DNA of 64,000 nucleotides from Streptomyces sioyaensis (GCF_004122735.1 NZ_SDIF01000008.1:56758-120757), one strand, 5' to 3'; shown: positions 8,755-17,090, counted from the first letter of the stretch. A program made the numbers and translations. Notes: a model not told the origin generated them from the letters alone.

Positions 8755-9492
8755 TCAGCGGGCCGTGGCCAGCGCCTCGGCCAGCACCGCCGGGGCCGCC
8801 ACCAGCGACGGCCCGTACCAGGTCAGATGGCGGCCGCTGACCAGCGCCGCGGGCAGCGCGGGAAAAGCCTCGGGACCGTCCTCCGCGGTGAAGCGGTACG
8901 GCTCGTCGGGCAGCACGACGAGCTCGGCGCCCGCGCCGTTCAGTTCCTCCAGCGGGATCCGGGGGTAGCGGTCGGCGTGGCCGGCGTACCGGTTGCGTAC
9001 GCCGAGGCGGGCCAGGAGGTCACCGGCGAAGGTGTCCCGGCCCAGCACCCGCCACGGCCGGCGCCAGATGGGCACCACCGCGGTGCGCTCCGTGGCCGGG
9101 ACCGGCAGCTCCCGCCAGGCGGCCTCGGCGGCCGCCAGCCACCCGGGCCTGGGCAGCCCGCAGCCGTCCACCAGCACCCGGGTCAGCTCGCGCCACGCCT
9201 GGTCCAGCGTCCGCACCTCGGTGACCAGGACGTCCGTCCCCGCGGCACGGAGCGCGGCCAGGTCCTGCGGACGGTTCTCCTCCTCGTTGGCGAGGACGAG
9301 CCCGGGCGCCAGCGCGGCGATCGCGCCGAGGTCGGGATTCTTGGTGCCGCCGATACGGGCGACGTCGAGCCCGGCGGGGTGGCTGCACCAGTCGGTGGCC
9401 CCGACCAGCAGCTCAGGCGCGCAGGCGGCCACCGCCTCGGTGAGAGAGGGCACCAGGGACACCACGCGCCGGGGGGAACGAGGACCGGTCAT
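8755..9492 (-). CDS. Cytoplasmic helical-backbone metal/cobalamin receptor-like protein
   Basis: This 245-residue protein has the BtuF/FhuD-like fold: VVSLVPSLTEAV at the N-terminus, DPxD-type loop GGTKNPDLGAIAALAPGLVLAN near residue 50, then a long linker helix and a second lobe. It has no signal peptide or lipobox, unlike true ABC receptors. No permease or ATPase is adjacent. The start at 9492 was taken at MTGPRSPRRVVSLVP, because longer in-frame extensions are low-complexity shadow sequence. It may bind a corrinoid or metal chelate in the cytoplasm; the role is not known. It is convergent with the TDT gene. Confidence 0.75.
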   Translation of the reverse strand: MTGPRSPRRVVSLVPSLTEAVAACAPELLVGATDWCSHPAGLDVARIGGTKNPDLGAIAALAPGLVLANEEENRPQDLAALRAAGTDVLVTEVRTLDQAWRELTRVLVDGCGLPRPGWLAAAEAAWRELPVPATERTAVVPIWRRPWRVLGRDTFAGDLLARLGVRNRYAGHADRYPRIPLEELNGAGAELVVLPDEPYRFTAEDGPEAFPALPAALVSGRHLTWYGPSLVAAPAVLAEALATAR

Positions 9493-9553
9493 CCGCCCAC
9501 GGTACGCGCCCGCGCACCGGCCCGGCCGCGGACCGCCGCCGGGCAGCAGCCGG

Positions 9554-10000
9554 TCAACCCGTCCCCGGGGAGCGCCCGTTGGCGGTGCGGCGGAGCCAGT
9601 ACGCCGCGCCCCCGGCCAGGGCGAACAGCGCCAGACCACCCACCGCCTGACCGGCGTCGACCCCCTCGACCCGGCCGTCCCGCACGGTGACGGTCTCGGT
9701 GAACCGCTCCCGGCCCGGCCCGCATTCGACGGTGACCGGGTAGCGGCCCGGGGCCGTCCCCTCGGCGACCCGGGCATCGGCGGCCATCCCGCGGTGTCCC
9801 GGCCGCAGCACCACCGACCCGAACAGCGGCGAGGCCACCCGCGCCCCGGTGGCCGCGGCACACCGGCTGCCGTCGCTGATGCGCACCCGTTGCCCGGCCA
9901 CCATGGGGTCCGGCTCGACATGGGCCGACGCGGCGGGCGCGGCGAGGCCCAGGACGGTGACGCCGAGCAGGGCGGCAGCGGCGGTGTGCGCAGGCTTCAC
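9554..10000 (-). CDS. Small secreted, C-terminally anchored hypothetical protein
   Basis: This 148-residue protein has a clear signal peptide (KPAHTAAAALLGVTVLGLAA, cleavage after ASA near residue 26). It has an extracellular domain with two cysteines, and a C-terminal hydrophobic helix (GGLALFALAGGAAYWL) followed by arginines, which suggests a membrane anchor. The start is the GTG at 10000 behind GGAGAGG. I recognise no catalytic motif. A possible ECF-type promoter lies 75-105 bases upstream. Confidence 0.7.
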   Translation of the reverse strand: MKPAHTAAAALLGVTVLGLAAPAASAHVEPDPMVAGQRVRISDGSRCAAATGARVASPLFGSVVLRPGHRGMAADARVAEGTAPGRYPVTVECGPGRERFTETVTVRDGRVEGVDAGQAVGGLALFALAGGAAYWLRRTANGRSPGTG

Positions 10001-10075
10001 GATCCTCTCCTTCGGCGTCCGCGACCGCTGCGGCCGTGGGCAGACCACGGCGACCGCCAAGGAAATACCGTCATA

Positions 10076-10103
10076 TACGAGAGCGAATCACCTGTCCCGT
10101 TCC
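10076..10103 (-). promoter_or_regulatory. Possible ECF-sigma-type promoter for the small secreted protein
   Basis: Read on the minus strand, GGAAC (10103-10099) is followed after 18 bases by TCGTA (10080-10076). The layout resembles the GGAAC plus CGTC-like elements of Streptomyces cell-envelope ECF promoters, but the -10 part is weak. Confidence 0.25.
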
Positions 10104-10112
10104 GCCGCGCAG

Positions 10113-10168
10113 CAAACGCGGCCGGTCAGGTGAGCCGTGCGGAGATCTCGCCGTACCGGCCGCGTTTG
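10113..10168. repeat. 14-bp perfect inverted repeat in intergenic region
   Basis: CAAACGCGGCCGGT at 10113-10126 is the exact reverse complement of 10155-10168. The 28-base loop contains the palindrome GAGATCTC. It lies between the end of opuABC and the small secreted gene. It could be a long hairpin that ends opuA transcription or an operator. Confidence 0.7.
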
Positions 10169-10233
10169 GGACCGGCGGCGGCCCGCGGCGGCCGCCGCCG
10201 AACGGGGCACCGGCACGGGCCGCCCATGCGAGA

Positions 10234-10269
10234 GGCCCCGCCGCCCGGCCGGTGGCCGGGGACGGGGCC
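10234..10269 (-). terminator. Terminator hairpin after opuABC
   Basis: GGCCCCG/CGGGGCC outer arms with an inner CCGGCC/GGCCGG stem form a strong 36-base hairpin, 35 bases past the opuABC stop. Confidence 0.6.
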
Positions 10270-10303
10270 CACTGCGGGAGCGGGCCGGGCACGCCCCGCT
10301 CGC

Positions 10304-12904
10304 CTACTTCACCGGCGCCATCTTGTCGACGATGCCCGGATGGTCACCGATCCACTTCTCGACGCCCTTGTTCTCGTTGCCCTTGCCGGCGTCCTGGATG
10401 TCCTTCTCCAGGCTGCCGAGCTCATCGGCGTTCATCTTCCAGTTCTTCAGCCAGCCGGCGAACTCCGGGAACTTCTTCGGGAAGCTCTTGTTGCCGAGCG
10501 TCTTGATCTGGTTGTTGGCGCCCCAGGTGCCCTTGGGATCCGCGAGCTTGGTGAGCTTGTACTTGCTGTAGGCCCAGTGCGGCGACCACAGCACCACGGC
10601 GACGGGCTCCTTCTTGTGGTACGCCCGGTCCAGCTCGGTCAGCATGGCGCTGGTGCCGGCCGAGGTGACCTCGAAGTCCTTCAGGCCGTACGCCGGGGCG
10701 ACGGTGTCCTTGAGGCGCTTCATCTCGCCGGTGCCGGGCTCGATCCCGATGATCTTGCCGCCGAACTCGTCCTTGTGCTTGCGCAGATCGTCGAGCGTCT
10801 TGACGCCCTTGACGTAGGACGGGACCGCGATCTCCAGCGAGGTCTTGTCGTACCAGGCCCCGACGTCGACGAGATCCTTCTTGTACTTGTCCCAGTACTG
10901 CTTCTGCGCCACCGGAAGCCAGCCGTCGGTCTCCACATCGATCTGGCCCGTGGACAGCCCGGTCCACATCGGCCCGATGTCGAGGTTGCGGATGTTCGGC
11001 TTGTAGCCGCGCTTCTCCAGGACGTTCTTCCACAGGTACGTGGTGGCGATGCCCTCGTCCCACGCGGGGTAGCCGATGTTCGGGGCCTTGCCCGCGTCCT
11101 TGCCCTTGGCGTAGGAGGCGTCCGCGGACGGCGCGACCTTGTCGACCAGGCCCGGGTGCTTCTTGAGCCAGGTGCGCACACCGTCCTGCTCATGGCCCTC
11201 ACCGGCGCTCTTGATGTCGTTCTCGAGGCTGGTGAGCTGCTTCTCGTCCAGATGGAAGTTCTTCATCCACTTGGCGACCTGGGGCTCGTCCTTGGCGAAG
11301 CCCTTGCGGCCCAGCAGATGCAGGCTGTCTCCGGAGCCGAAGGAGCCCTTGGGGTCCTTGAGCTTGGTGAGCTTGTACTTGTCGTACGCCCAGTGCGGCG
11401 ACCACAGCGTGACCGCGACCGGCTTCTTGGCGCGGATCGAGCGGTCCAGCTCGCTGAGCATCGACGCGGTGCTGGACTCCTGGACCTTGTACTCGCCGCC
11501 CAGGCCGTAGTCCTTGAGGACCTTGTCCTTGAGGATCTTCATCTCGCCGGCACCCGGCTCGATACCGGTGATCTTGCCGCCGAACTGGCCGCCCTTGCCC
11601 TTGAGGTCGTCGAGGGACGTGATGCCCTTCATGTACGACGGGACCGCGATCTCCAGCGAGGTCTTGTCGTACCAGGCCCCGAGGTCCTCCAGCTTGTCCT
11701 TGTACTTCTTCCAGTACGAGGCGTGGGTGGTCGGCAGCCAGGCATTGGTCTGGACGTCGATGTCACCGCGGGCCTGCCCGGCGAACAGCGGACCGGCCTC
11801 CAGCGCCTGGACCTTGGGCTTGTAGCCCCGCTGCTCCAGGATCTCCTTCCACAGGTAGGTGGTGGCCTTGCCCTCGTCCCAGTTGACGTAACCGAGGCTG
11901 ATCGGCCGGCCGTTGCCGCCGCCGGACGGGCCGCCGGACCTGCCGAAGTAGCTCATCCCGCCGGCGAGCAGCGCGAGCACGACCACACCGACCATCGCCA
12001 CGGAGGTGGCGGGCCGCCAGTGCAGGAACTTCATCCCGCCCAGCGCCGCCTGCGCCTTGGCCAGCGCGCGCCGGCCGAGCGGGGAGACCCGCTGGTTGAG
12101 CGCGCCGGTCATCCGGTCCAGGTACATGGCGAGGATGACCACCGCGAGTCCGGCCTCGGCGCCCAGCGCCACATCGACCGAGCTGATCGCGTTGTAGACC
12201 GACGAGCCGAGACCGCCGCCGCCGACCATGCCGGCGATGACGACCATGGACAGCGCCAGCATGATGACCTGGTTGATACCGGCCATGATCGTGGGCAGCG
12301 CCAGCGGCAGCTGCACCCGGAAGAGCGTGCGCCGCGGGTGGGTGCCGAACGCCTCGGCCGCCTCGACCAGTTCCTCGTCGACCTGCCGGATGCCGAGCTC
12401 GGTCATCCGGACCGCGGGCGGCATGGAGAAGACGATGGTGGCGACGATGCCGGGCACGACGCCGAGGCCGAAGAAGAGGATGCCGGGGATGAGGTAGACC
12501 ATCGCCGGCATCGTCTGCATCAGGTCCAGGACCGGGCGCAGCGCCCCGCCGACGACCCGGCTGCGGGCCGCCCAGATACCGAGCGGCACGGCGACCACGA
12601 TGGTGATCAGGCAGGCCACCAGCACCAGGGAGAGCGACTCGATGGTCGGGCCCCACTGTTCGACCGACTTGATCAGCGCGAAGCCGAGGAAGGTCAGCAG
12701 GGCCGCCGGCAGACCACGCAGCCACCAGGCGAGCACCGCGAGGATGCCGGCCAGCAGCAGCGGTTCGGGCCCGGACAGGACCGTGTGGATGACGTCGTAG
12801 AGGCCGTTCAGCACCTTCGTGATGAGGGTGAAGAGCCAGTCGAGGTGGTCGCGCAGCCAGTTGACGGCACCCTCGGCCCAGCTGCCTATCGGGATCCTAG
12901 GCAT
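10304..12904 (-). CDS. opuABC: Glycine-betaine/proline ABC transporter: permease fused to two tandem substrate-binding domains
   Basis: This 866-residue fusion has a permease domain at residues about 45-270, with the EAA loop EAAEAFGTHPRRTLFRVQLP at 181-200. A further membrane helix at about 301-319 presents the rest outside the cell. Two OpuAC-type receptors follow: SBD1 (about 335-595, GYVNWDEG) and SBD2 (about 609-866, GYPAWDEG). Both keep WYDKTSLEIAVPSY and LWSPHWAY, the latter contributing the aromatic box for quaternary amines. It overlaps the ATPase gene by eight bases. It imports compatible solutes under osmotic stress. OpuA permeases fused to one receptor are well known; two receptors in tandem is the unusual point here. 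Confidence 0.93.
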   Translation of the reverse strand: MPRIPIGSWAEGAVNWLRDHLDWLFTLITKVLNGLYDVIHTVLSGPEPLLLAGILAVLAWWLRGLPAALLTFLGFALIKSVEQWGPTIESLSLVLVACLITIVVAVPLGIWAARSRVVGGALRPVLDLMQTMPAMVYLIPGILFFGLGVVPGIVATIVFSMPPAVRMTELGIRQVDEELVEAAEAFGTHPRRTLFRVQLPLALPTIMAGINQVIMLALSMVVIAGMVGGGGLGSSVYNAISSVDVALGAEAGLAVVILAMYLDRMTGALNQRVSPLGRRALAKAQAALGGMKFLHWRPATSVAMVGVVVLALLAGGMSYFGRSGGPSGGGNGRPISLGYVNWDEGKATTYLWKEILEQRGYKPKVQALEAGPLFAGQARGDIDVQTNAWLPTTHASYWKKYKDKLEDLGAWYDKTSLEIAVPSYMKGITSLDDLKGKGGQFGGKITGIEPGAGEMKILKDKVLKDYGLGGEYKVQESSTASMLSELDRSIRAKKPVAVTLWSPHWAYDKYKLTKLKDPKGSFGSGDSLHLLGRKGFAKDEPQVAKWMKNFHLDEKQLTSLENDIKSAGEGHEQDGVRTWLKKHPGLVDKVAPSADASYAKGKDAGKAPNIGYPAWDEGIATTYLWKNVLEKRGYKPNIRNLDIGPMWTGLSTGQIDVETDGWLPVAQKQYWDKYKKDLVDVGAWYDKTSLEIAVPSYVKGVKTLDDLRKHKDEFGGKIIGIEPGTGEMKRLKDTVAPAYGLKDFEVTSAGTSAMLTELDRAYHKKEPVAVVLWSPHWAYSKYKLTKLADPKGTWGANNQIKTLGNKSFPKKFPEFAGWLKNWKMNADELGSLEKDIQDAGKGNENKGVEKWIGDHPGIVDKMAPVK

Positions 12905-14120
12905 CGGCGCTCACCTCGTCCTCGGGCGCGTCGTCCCCGGGCGCGGCCGGGGAGTCCTCCGCCGCCGTGCCCGTGGCGGGCTGCTTGTCGAGCCGCGCCG
13001 TCGTGGCGGGCGCGCCGGTGTCCTGGGAGGGGATGCCGGAGGCCGGCTCCCGGTCCGCGCCGTCGCCGAGGACGGCGAGCAGCCGCTCGGCCGGTACGGC
13101 GCCGGCCAGTTCACCGTGCGCGTCGGTCACGGCGACCGGAACGGTGCTGGTCGAGCAGGGGGCGAACAGCTCGGCGAGCGGGGTGTCGATACCGACCGTC
13201 GCGGGCGCGGCGGCCCGGAACTCCGCGGCGGTGCCGAGCGTCCGGCCGTCGGGGGCCGTGGCACCCAGTACGGTGCCGACCTCGGCCATCACCGCGCCGG
13301 CGGTGAGCACCCGGCTGCGGTCGACGTCCTGGATGAAGGACGCCACATAGTCGTTGGCGGGCCGCAGGAGGATGTCCTCGGCGCTGCCGATCTGCACGAT
13401 CCGGCCGTCCCGCATCACCGCGATCCGGTCGCCGAGGCGCATCGCCTCGTTGAGGTCGTGGGTGATGAAGACGATGGTCTTCTTCAGGGTCTTCTGCAGT
13501 TCCAGCAGCTGGTCCTGCATGTCCCGCCGGATCAGCGGGTCGAGGGCGCTGAACGACTCGTCCATCAGCAGCAGATCGGCGTCGGTGGCCAGCGCCCGGG
13601 CCAGGCCCACGCGCTGCTGCATACCGCCGGAGAGCTCGTCGGGCCAGGACTTCTCCCAGCCCTTGAGCCCGGTGAGTTCCAGCGCCTCGGTGGCGCGCCT
13701 GGTGCGCTCGGCGCGCGGTACGCCCTGCACGTCGAGGCCGTAGGCGGCGTTCTCCAGCACGCTGCGGTGCGGGAAGAGCGCGAAGTGCTGGAAGACCATG
13801 GAGATCTTCTCGGAGCGGACCTTGCGCAGCTCCTTGTCGCTGAGCGACGTGAGGTCCTGGCCGTCGAACCGTACGGTTCCCGCGGTGGGCTCCAGCAGCC
13901 CGTTGAGCGTGCGCAGCAGCGTGGACTTGCCGGATCCGGACAGGCCCATGACCACGAATATCTGGCCCTCGTCCACCTCGATCGAGGCGTCGATCACCGC
14001 CGCGGTGGTGCCTTCGTCCCGCAGTTCCTCGCGGCCGGCACCGTCCCGGAGCCTGCGGACCGCTTCCTCGGGTCTTCTGCCGAACACTTTGTACAGGTGC
14101 TCGGCTTGCAGCCTGGCCAC
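12897..14120 (-). CDS. opuAA: Glycine-betaine/proline ABC transporter ATPase with CBS region
   Basis: This 407-residue protein carries Walker A (GLSGSGKST near residue 59), the signature LSGGMQQR, Walker B (LLLMDESFSALD) and the H-loop THD. The C-terminal part after about residue 275 resembles CBS modules, which sense ionic strength or nucleotide in OpuA systems. It ends in an acidic, Ala/Pro-rich tail. The GTG at 14120 follows AGAGAGG. It is the first gene of the opuA operon, and the leader contains a perfect 10-bp hairpin. Confidence 0.93.
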   Translation of the reverse strand: MARLQAEHLYKVFGRRPEEAVRRLRDGAGREELRDEGTTAAVIDASIEVDEGQIFVVMGLSGSGKSTLLRTLNGLLEPTAGTVRFDGQDLTSLSDKELRKVRSEKISMVFQHFALFPHRSVLENAAYGLDVQGVPRAERTRRATEALELTGLKGWEKSWPDELSGGMQQRVGLARALATDADLLLMDESFSALDPLIRRDMQDQLLELQKTLKKTIVFITHDLNEAMRLGDRIAVMRDGRIVQIGSAEDILLRPANDYVASFIQDVDRSRVLTAGAVMAEVGTVLGATAPDGRTLGTAAEFRAAAPATVGIDTPLAELFAPCSTSTVPVAVTDAHGELAGAVPAERLLAVLGDGADREPASGIPSQDTGAPATTARLDKQPATGTAAEDSPAAPGDDAPEDEVSADA

Positions 14121-14145
14121 ATATGCCTCTCTTGTCGCACGAGAA

Positions 14146-14174
14146 ACGACCTGTCACCCCCACGGACAGGTCGT
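14146..14174 (-). promoter_or_regulatory. Inverted repeat in the opuA leader
   Basis: ACGACCTGTC and GACAGGTCGT are perfect 10-bp arms separated by nine bases, 25-55 bases upstream of the opuAA start codon. It could be an operator for an osmo-regulator or a 5' leader hairpin. Confidence 0.45.
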
Positions 14175-14288
14175 GGAGCGACACGGGGTCGGCCCGCCTT
14201 ACCGGTGGAATATTTGAATCCGCTACCGGTCAGCTCCGCGTGCGCGTCTGCCCGCCTTTATCTGTCCCAAACACATCGGTGTTTTAGA

Positions 14289-14302
14289 TCACACCTGTGT
14301 GA
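14289..14302. promoter_or_regulatory. TCACAC-CT-GTGTGA palindrome upstream of the exonuclease gene
   Basis: Perfect 6-bp arms with a two-base spacer, 20 bases before the chosen start of the exonuclease gene. The half-site TGTGA is CRP-like, but the arm order and spacing are not the classical CRP site. Function unknown. Confidence 0.35.
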
Positions 14303-14322
14303 CGTATGGGGCATACGGCATC

Positions 14323-15261
14323 ATGCGGGATGTGACTCGACGCCTGATGCTCCTCGACACCGCCTCGCTCTACTTCCGCGCCTATTTCGGGGTACCGGAA
14401 TCGGTCAGGGCCCCGGACGGCACTCCCGTGAACGCGGTACGCGGACTGCTGGACTTCATCGCCCGCCTCGTCCAGGACCACCACCCCGATGACCTGGTCG
14501 CCTGCATGGACTTCGACTGGCGCCCGCAGTGGCGGGTCGATCTGATCCCCTCGTACAAGGCCCACCGGGTCGCCGAGGAGGCCCCCGCCGGGTCCGCGGA
14601 GCCCGACGAGGAGGAGATCCCCGACACCCTCTCGCCGCAGGTCCCGGTCATCGAGGACGTCCTGGACGCCCTGGGCATCGCCCGTATCGGAGCGGCCGGG
14701 TACGAGGCCGACGACGTCATCGGCACACTGACCGCCCGGGCGACGGGCCCGGTCGACATCGTCACCGGCGACCGCGACCTCTTCCAGCTCGTCGACGACC
14801 GGCGCGGCATCCGCGTCCTGTATCCGCTCAAGGGCGTCGGCACCCTCCAGGTCACCGACGAGGCGCTGCTGCGCGCGAAGTACGGCGTGGACGGCCCCGG
14901 TTACGCCGATCTGGCACTGCTGCGCGGCGACCCCAGCGACGGCCTGCCCGGCGTACCGGGCATCGGCGAGAAGACCGCCGCCAAGCTGCTGGACGCCTAC
15001 GGAGACCTGGCAGGCATCCTGGCCGCCGCGGCCGACCCGGCCTCGAAGGTGACCCCCGCCCAGCGCACCCGGCTGCGGGAGGCAGGCCCGTACCTGGCGG
15101 TCGCGCCGAAGGTCGTGAAGGTGGCCACCGACGCGCCCGTCCCCGCCGTCGACCACACCCTCCCGGCCGAGCCGGCCGACCCCGAGCGGCTGGAGGCGCT
15201 GGCCGCGCGGTGGGGTCTGGGCGGGGCGCTGCAGCGGCTGCTCCTCACACTGCGGCGGTGA
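14323..15261 (+). CDS. 5'-3' exonuclease, FEN/PolA N-terminal-domain type
   Basis: This protein of about 312 residues matches the stand-alone 5' nuclease family. It has the metal-binding LLDTASLYFRAY start, DFDWR, the acidic cluster GYEADDVIGTL, DIVTGDRDLFQLV and the helix-hairpin-helix GVPGIGEKTAAKLL. It should cleave flaps or RNA primers during replication and repair. The ATG at 14323 is my choice; it lacks a clear ribosome-binding site, and GTG at 14332 is an alternative. It is a single-gene unit, followed after 48 bases by an iron-regulated gene. Confidence 0.9.
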   Translation: MRDVTRRLMLLDTASLYFRAYFGVPESVRAPDGTPVNAVRGLLDFIARLVQDHHPDDLVACMDFDWRPQWRVDLIPSYKAHRVAEEAPAGSAEPDEEEIPDTLSPQVPVIEDVLDALGIARIGAAGYEADDVIGTLTARATGPVDIVTGDRDLFQLVDDRRGIRVLYPLKGVGTLQVTDEALLRAKYGVDGPGYADLALLRGDPSDGLPGVPGIGEKTAAKLLDAYGDLAGILAAAADPASKVTPAQRTRLREAGPYLAVAPKVVKVATDAPVPAVDHTLPAEPADPERLEALAARWGLGGALQRLLLTLRR

Positions 15262-15265
15262 ACTG

Positions 15266-15284
15266 TTAAGTTAGGTAAACCTAA
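15266..15284. promoter_or_regulatory. Iron box (DmdR/IdeR-type operator)
   Basis: TTAAGTTAGGTAAACCTAA matches 16 of 19 positions of the DtxR-family iron box TTAGGTTAGGCTAACCTAA. It contains the perfect dyad GTTAGGT-AA-ACCTAAC. It sits 25 bases before the siderophore-interacting protein gene, so repression by DmdR1 in iron-replete cells is expected. Confidence 0.85.
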
Positions 15285-15309
15285 CCATCACGCGTCAGGG
15301 GAGACCGCC

Positions 15310-16176
15310 GTGGCTGCAGAGCGTCCGTCCCGCAAGAAGCCCACCGTGCACCGCGCCCGGGTACAGCGCGCGGAGCGGCTCACCCCGCACATGGTCCGCG
15401 TGGTGCTGGGGGGTGAGGGGCCGGCGGAGTTGGCGGAGTTCTCGGCGGGCGAGTACGCCGACCACTACATCAAGCTGCTCTTCCCGGTGCCCGGCGTGCA
15501 GTACCCCGAGCCGTTCGACATCGCGCAGATCCGCGCCGACTTCCCGCGCACCCAGTGGCCCAGGACCCGTACCTACACCGTCCGGGCCTGGGATGCCGGC
15601 AGCCGTGAACTGACCGTGGATTTCGTGGTGCACGGCGACGAGGGCCTGGCCGGACCGTGGGCGGCCGCGGCACAGCCGGGCGACGAGATCCTGTTCCTCG
15701 GCCCCGGCGGGGCCTACGCCCCGGACGCCGACGCCGACTGGCATCTGCTGGCGGGGGACGAGAGCGCCCTGCCGGCCATCGCGGCCTCGCTCGCCCGGAT
15801 GCCCTCGGGGGCGCAGGTGCACGCCTTCATCGAGGTGGCGGGCCCGCAGGAGCGCCAGGACCTGACGGCCCCGGCCGGCGCCGAGATCCACTGGCTGTAC
15901 CGCGCCGACGCCCCCGTCGGCCGCGAACTGGTCGCGGCCGTCAGGGCGCTGGAGTTCCCGGCCGGCGAGGTCCAGGCGTTCGTGCACGGCGAGGCCGGCT
16001 TCGTGAAGGAGCTGCGCCGGCTGCTCCGCGTCGAGCGGGACGTCCCCCGCGAGGCGCTGTCCATCTCCGGCTACTGGCGCTCCGGCCATGACGAGGACGG
16101 CTGGCAGGCCTCCAAGCGCGACTGGAACCAGCAGGTCGAGGCCGAGCAGGAGTCCCCGGCAGCGACGACCTCCTGA
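15310..16176 (+). CDS. Siderophore-interacting protein (FAD-dependent ferric-siderophore reductase)
   Basis: This 288-residue protein has an N-terminal FAD-binding barrel (about 12-130, with RTRTYTVRAWD near residue 85 as the flavin site) and a C-terminal SIP NAD(P)H domain (about 140-270, LLAGDESALPAIAASL and HGEAGFVKELRR). Members such as ViuB release iron from imported ferric siderophores in the cytosol. The GTG at 15310 follows AGGGGAG. The iron box directly upstream supports the function. Confidence 0.93.
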   Translation: MAAERPSRKKPTVHRARVQRAERLTPHMVRVVLGGEGPAELAEFSAGEYADHYIKLLFPVPGVQYPEPFDIAQIRADFPRTQWPRTRTYTVRAWDAGSRELTVDFVVHGDEGLAGPWAAAAQPGDEILFLGPGGAYAPDADADWHLLAGDESALPAIAASLARMPSGAQVHAFIEVAGPQERQDLTAPAGAEIHWLYRADAPVGRELVAAVRALEFPAGEVQAFVHGEAGFVKELRRLLRVERDVPREALSISGYWRSGHDEDGWQASKRDWNQQVEAEQESPAATTS

Positions 16177-16245
16177 CCCACGGGGCGGCAGCCCCGGCAC
16201 GACGCGGCCCCCGCAGGCGCAGGCGTGGGCCACCCGTTTCCCCAC

Positions 16246-16279
16246 GGGCCCGGAGCAACTCGACGTCAGCTCCGGGCCC
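16246..16279 (+). terminator. Terminator hairpin after the siderophore-interacting protein gene
   Basis: GGGCCCGGAGC (16246-16256) and GCTCCGGGCCC (16269-16279) are perfect 11-bp arms with a 12-base loop, about 70 bases past the stop. The rest of the 16177-16449 gap holds only a promoter-like TTGACA at 16415-16420 that precedes the ArsR gene. Confidence 0.65.
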
Positions 16280-16449
16280 TTGGCGTGCCGTGTGTGACTC
16301 GTGGCGCCGTCGCTGACTCAAGGCGTCCTCCCCCGGCCCGCGCGCCCTCCCCACCCGCATCGCCACCCCTCGCCACCACAAGGTCACCCCCGTCCTCCGA
16401 CAACATTCCATTCCTTGACAACAAAGTTTTTCGGTTGCACTCTGGTGAG

Positions 16450-17088
16450 GTGATCGATGTAGCAGTGATCGACGATCCGGCCGCCGCCGGGGTCTCGCTG
16501 GATCCGGTGCGGGCGCGGCTGCTGGCCGTGCTCGCCGTGCCGGGTTCGGCGACGACGCTGGCCGCGCAGGTCGGCCTGTCCCGGCAGAAGGTCAACTACC
16601 ACCTGCGGGCCCTGGAGCGGCACGGCCTGGTCGAGCTGGTCGAGGAGCGCCGCAAGGGCAATGTGACGGAGCGGATCGTGCAGGCGACGGCCGCGTCCTA
16701 TGTGATCTCCCCCGCCGCGCTGGCCGCGGTCGCGCCCGACCCGGGCCGGGCGCCGGACCAGCTCTCCGCCCGCTGGCTGCTGGCCCTCGCGGCCCGGCTG
16801 GTGCGCGAGGTGGGCGAGCTCATCACGCGCTCGGCCAAGGCGCGGCAACAGCTGGCGACCTTCGCCGTCGACGGTGAGATCCGGTTCGCCTCGGCCGCCG
16901 ACCGGGCCGCCTTCGCCGAGGAACTCGGCGCGAGCGTGAACCACCTCGTCGCGAAATACCACGACGACGGCGCGGCGGGCGGGCGCAAGCACCGGCTGAT
17001 CGTCGCCCTGCACCCCAGCATCACCCGTGCCGCCGACGAACCCGCGCCGGCCCCGGCGCACCGGCCCACCGCACCGACCGAGGAGTAG
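16450..17088 (+). CDS. ArsR-family winged-helix regulator
   Basis: The protein has about 212 residues. A winged helix at about 15-75 contains TLAAQVGLSRQKVNYHLRALERHGLVEL. The rest is a helical C-terminal part without a visible metal-binding cysteine set. The GTG at 16450 is preceded by GGTGAG only two bases away, so GTG 16465 or a leaderless start is possible. Two bases after its stop begins an SRPBCC-domain gene, a frequent actinobacterial pairing. It probably represses its own operon; the signal is unknown. Confidence 0.8.
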   Translation: MIDVAVIDDPAAAGVSLDPVRARLLAVLAVPGSATTLAAQVGLSRQKVNYHLRALERHGLVELVEERRKGNVTERIVQATAASYVISPAALAAVAPDPGRAPDQLSARWLLALAARLVREVGELITRSAKARQQLATFAVDGEIRFASAADRAAFAEELGASVNHLVAKYHDDGAAGGRKHRLIVALHPSITRAADEPAPAPAHRPTAPTEE

Positions 17089-17090
17089 CC

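Noticed and set aside
8993..13306. A 1437-codon plus-strand open frame across the metal receptor, small secreted, opuABC and opuAA genes
   Set aside because: Low-complexity shadow of four well-supported minus-strand genes.
14289..14302. Classical CRP site
   Set aside because: The arms are in TCACA-TGTGA order with a two-base spacer, not TGTGA-N6-TCACA.
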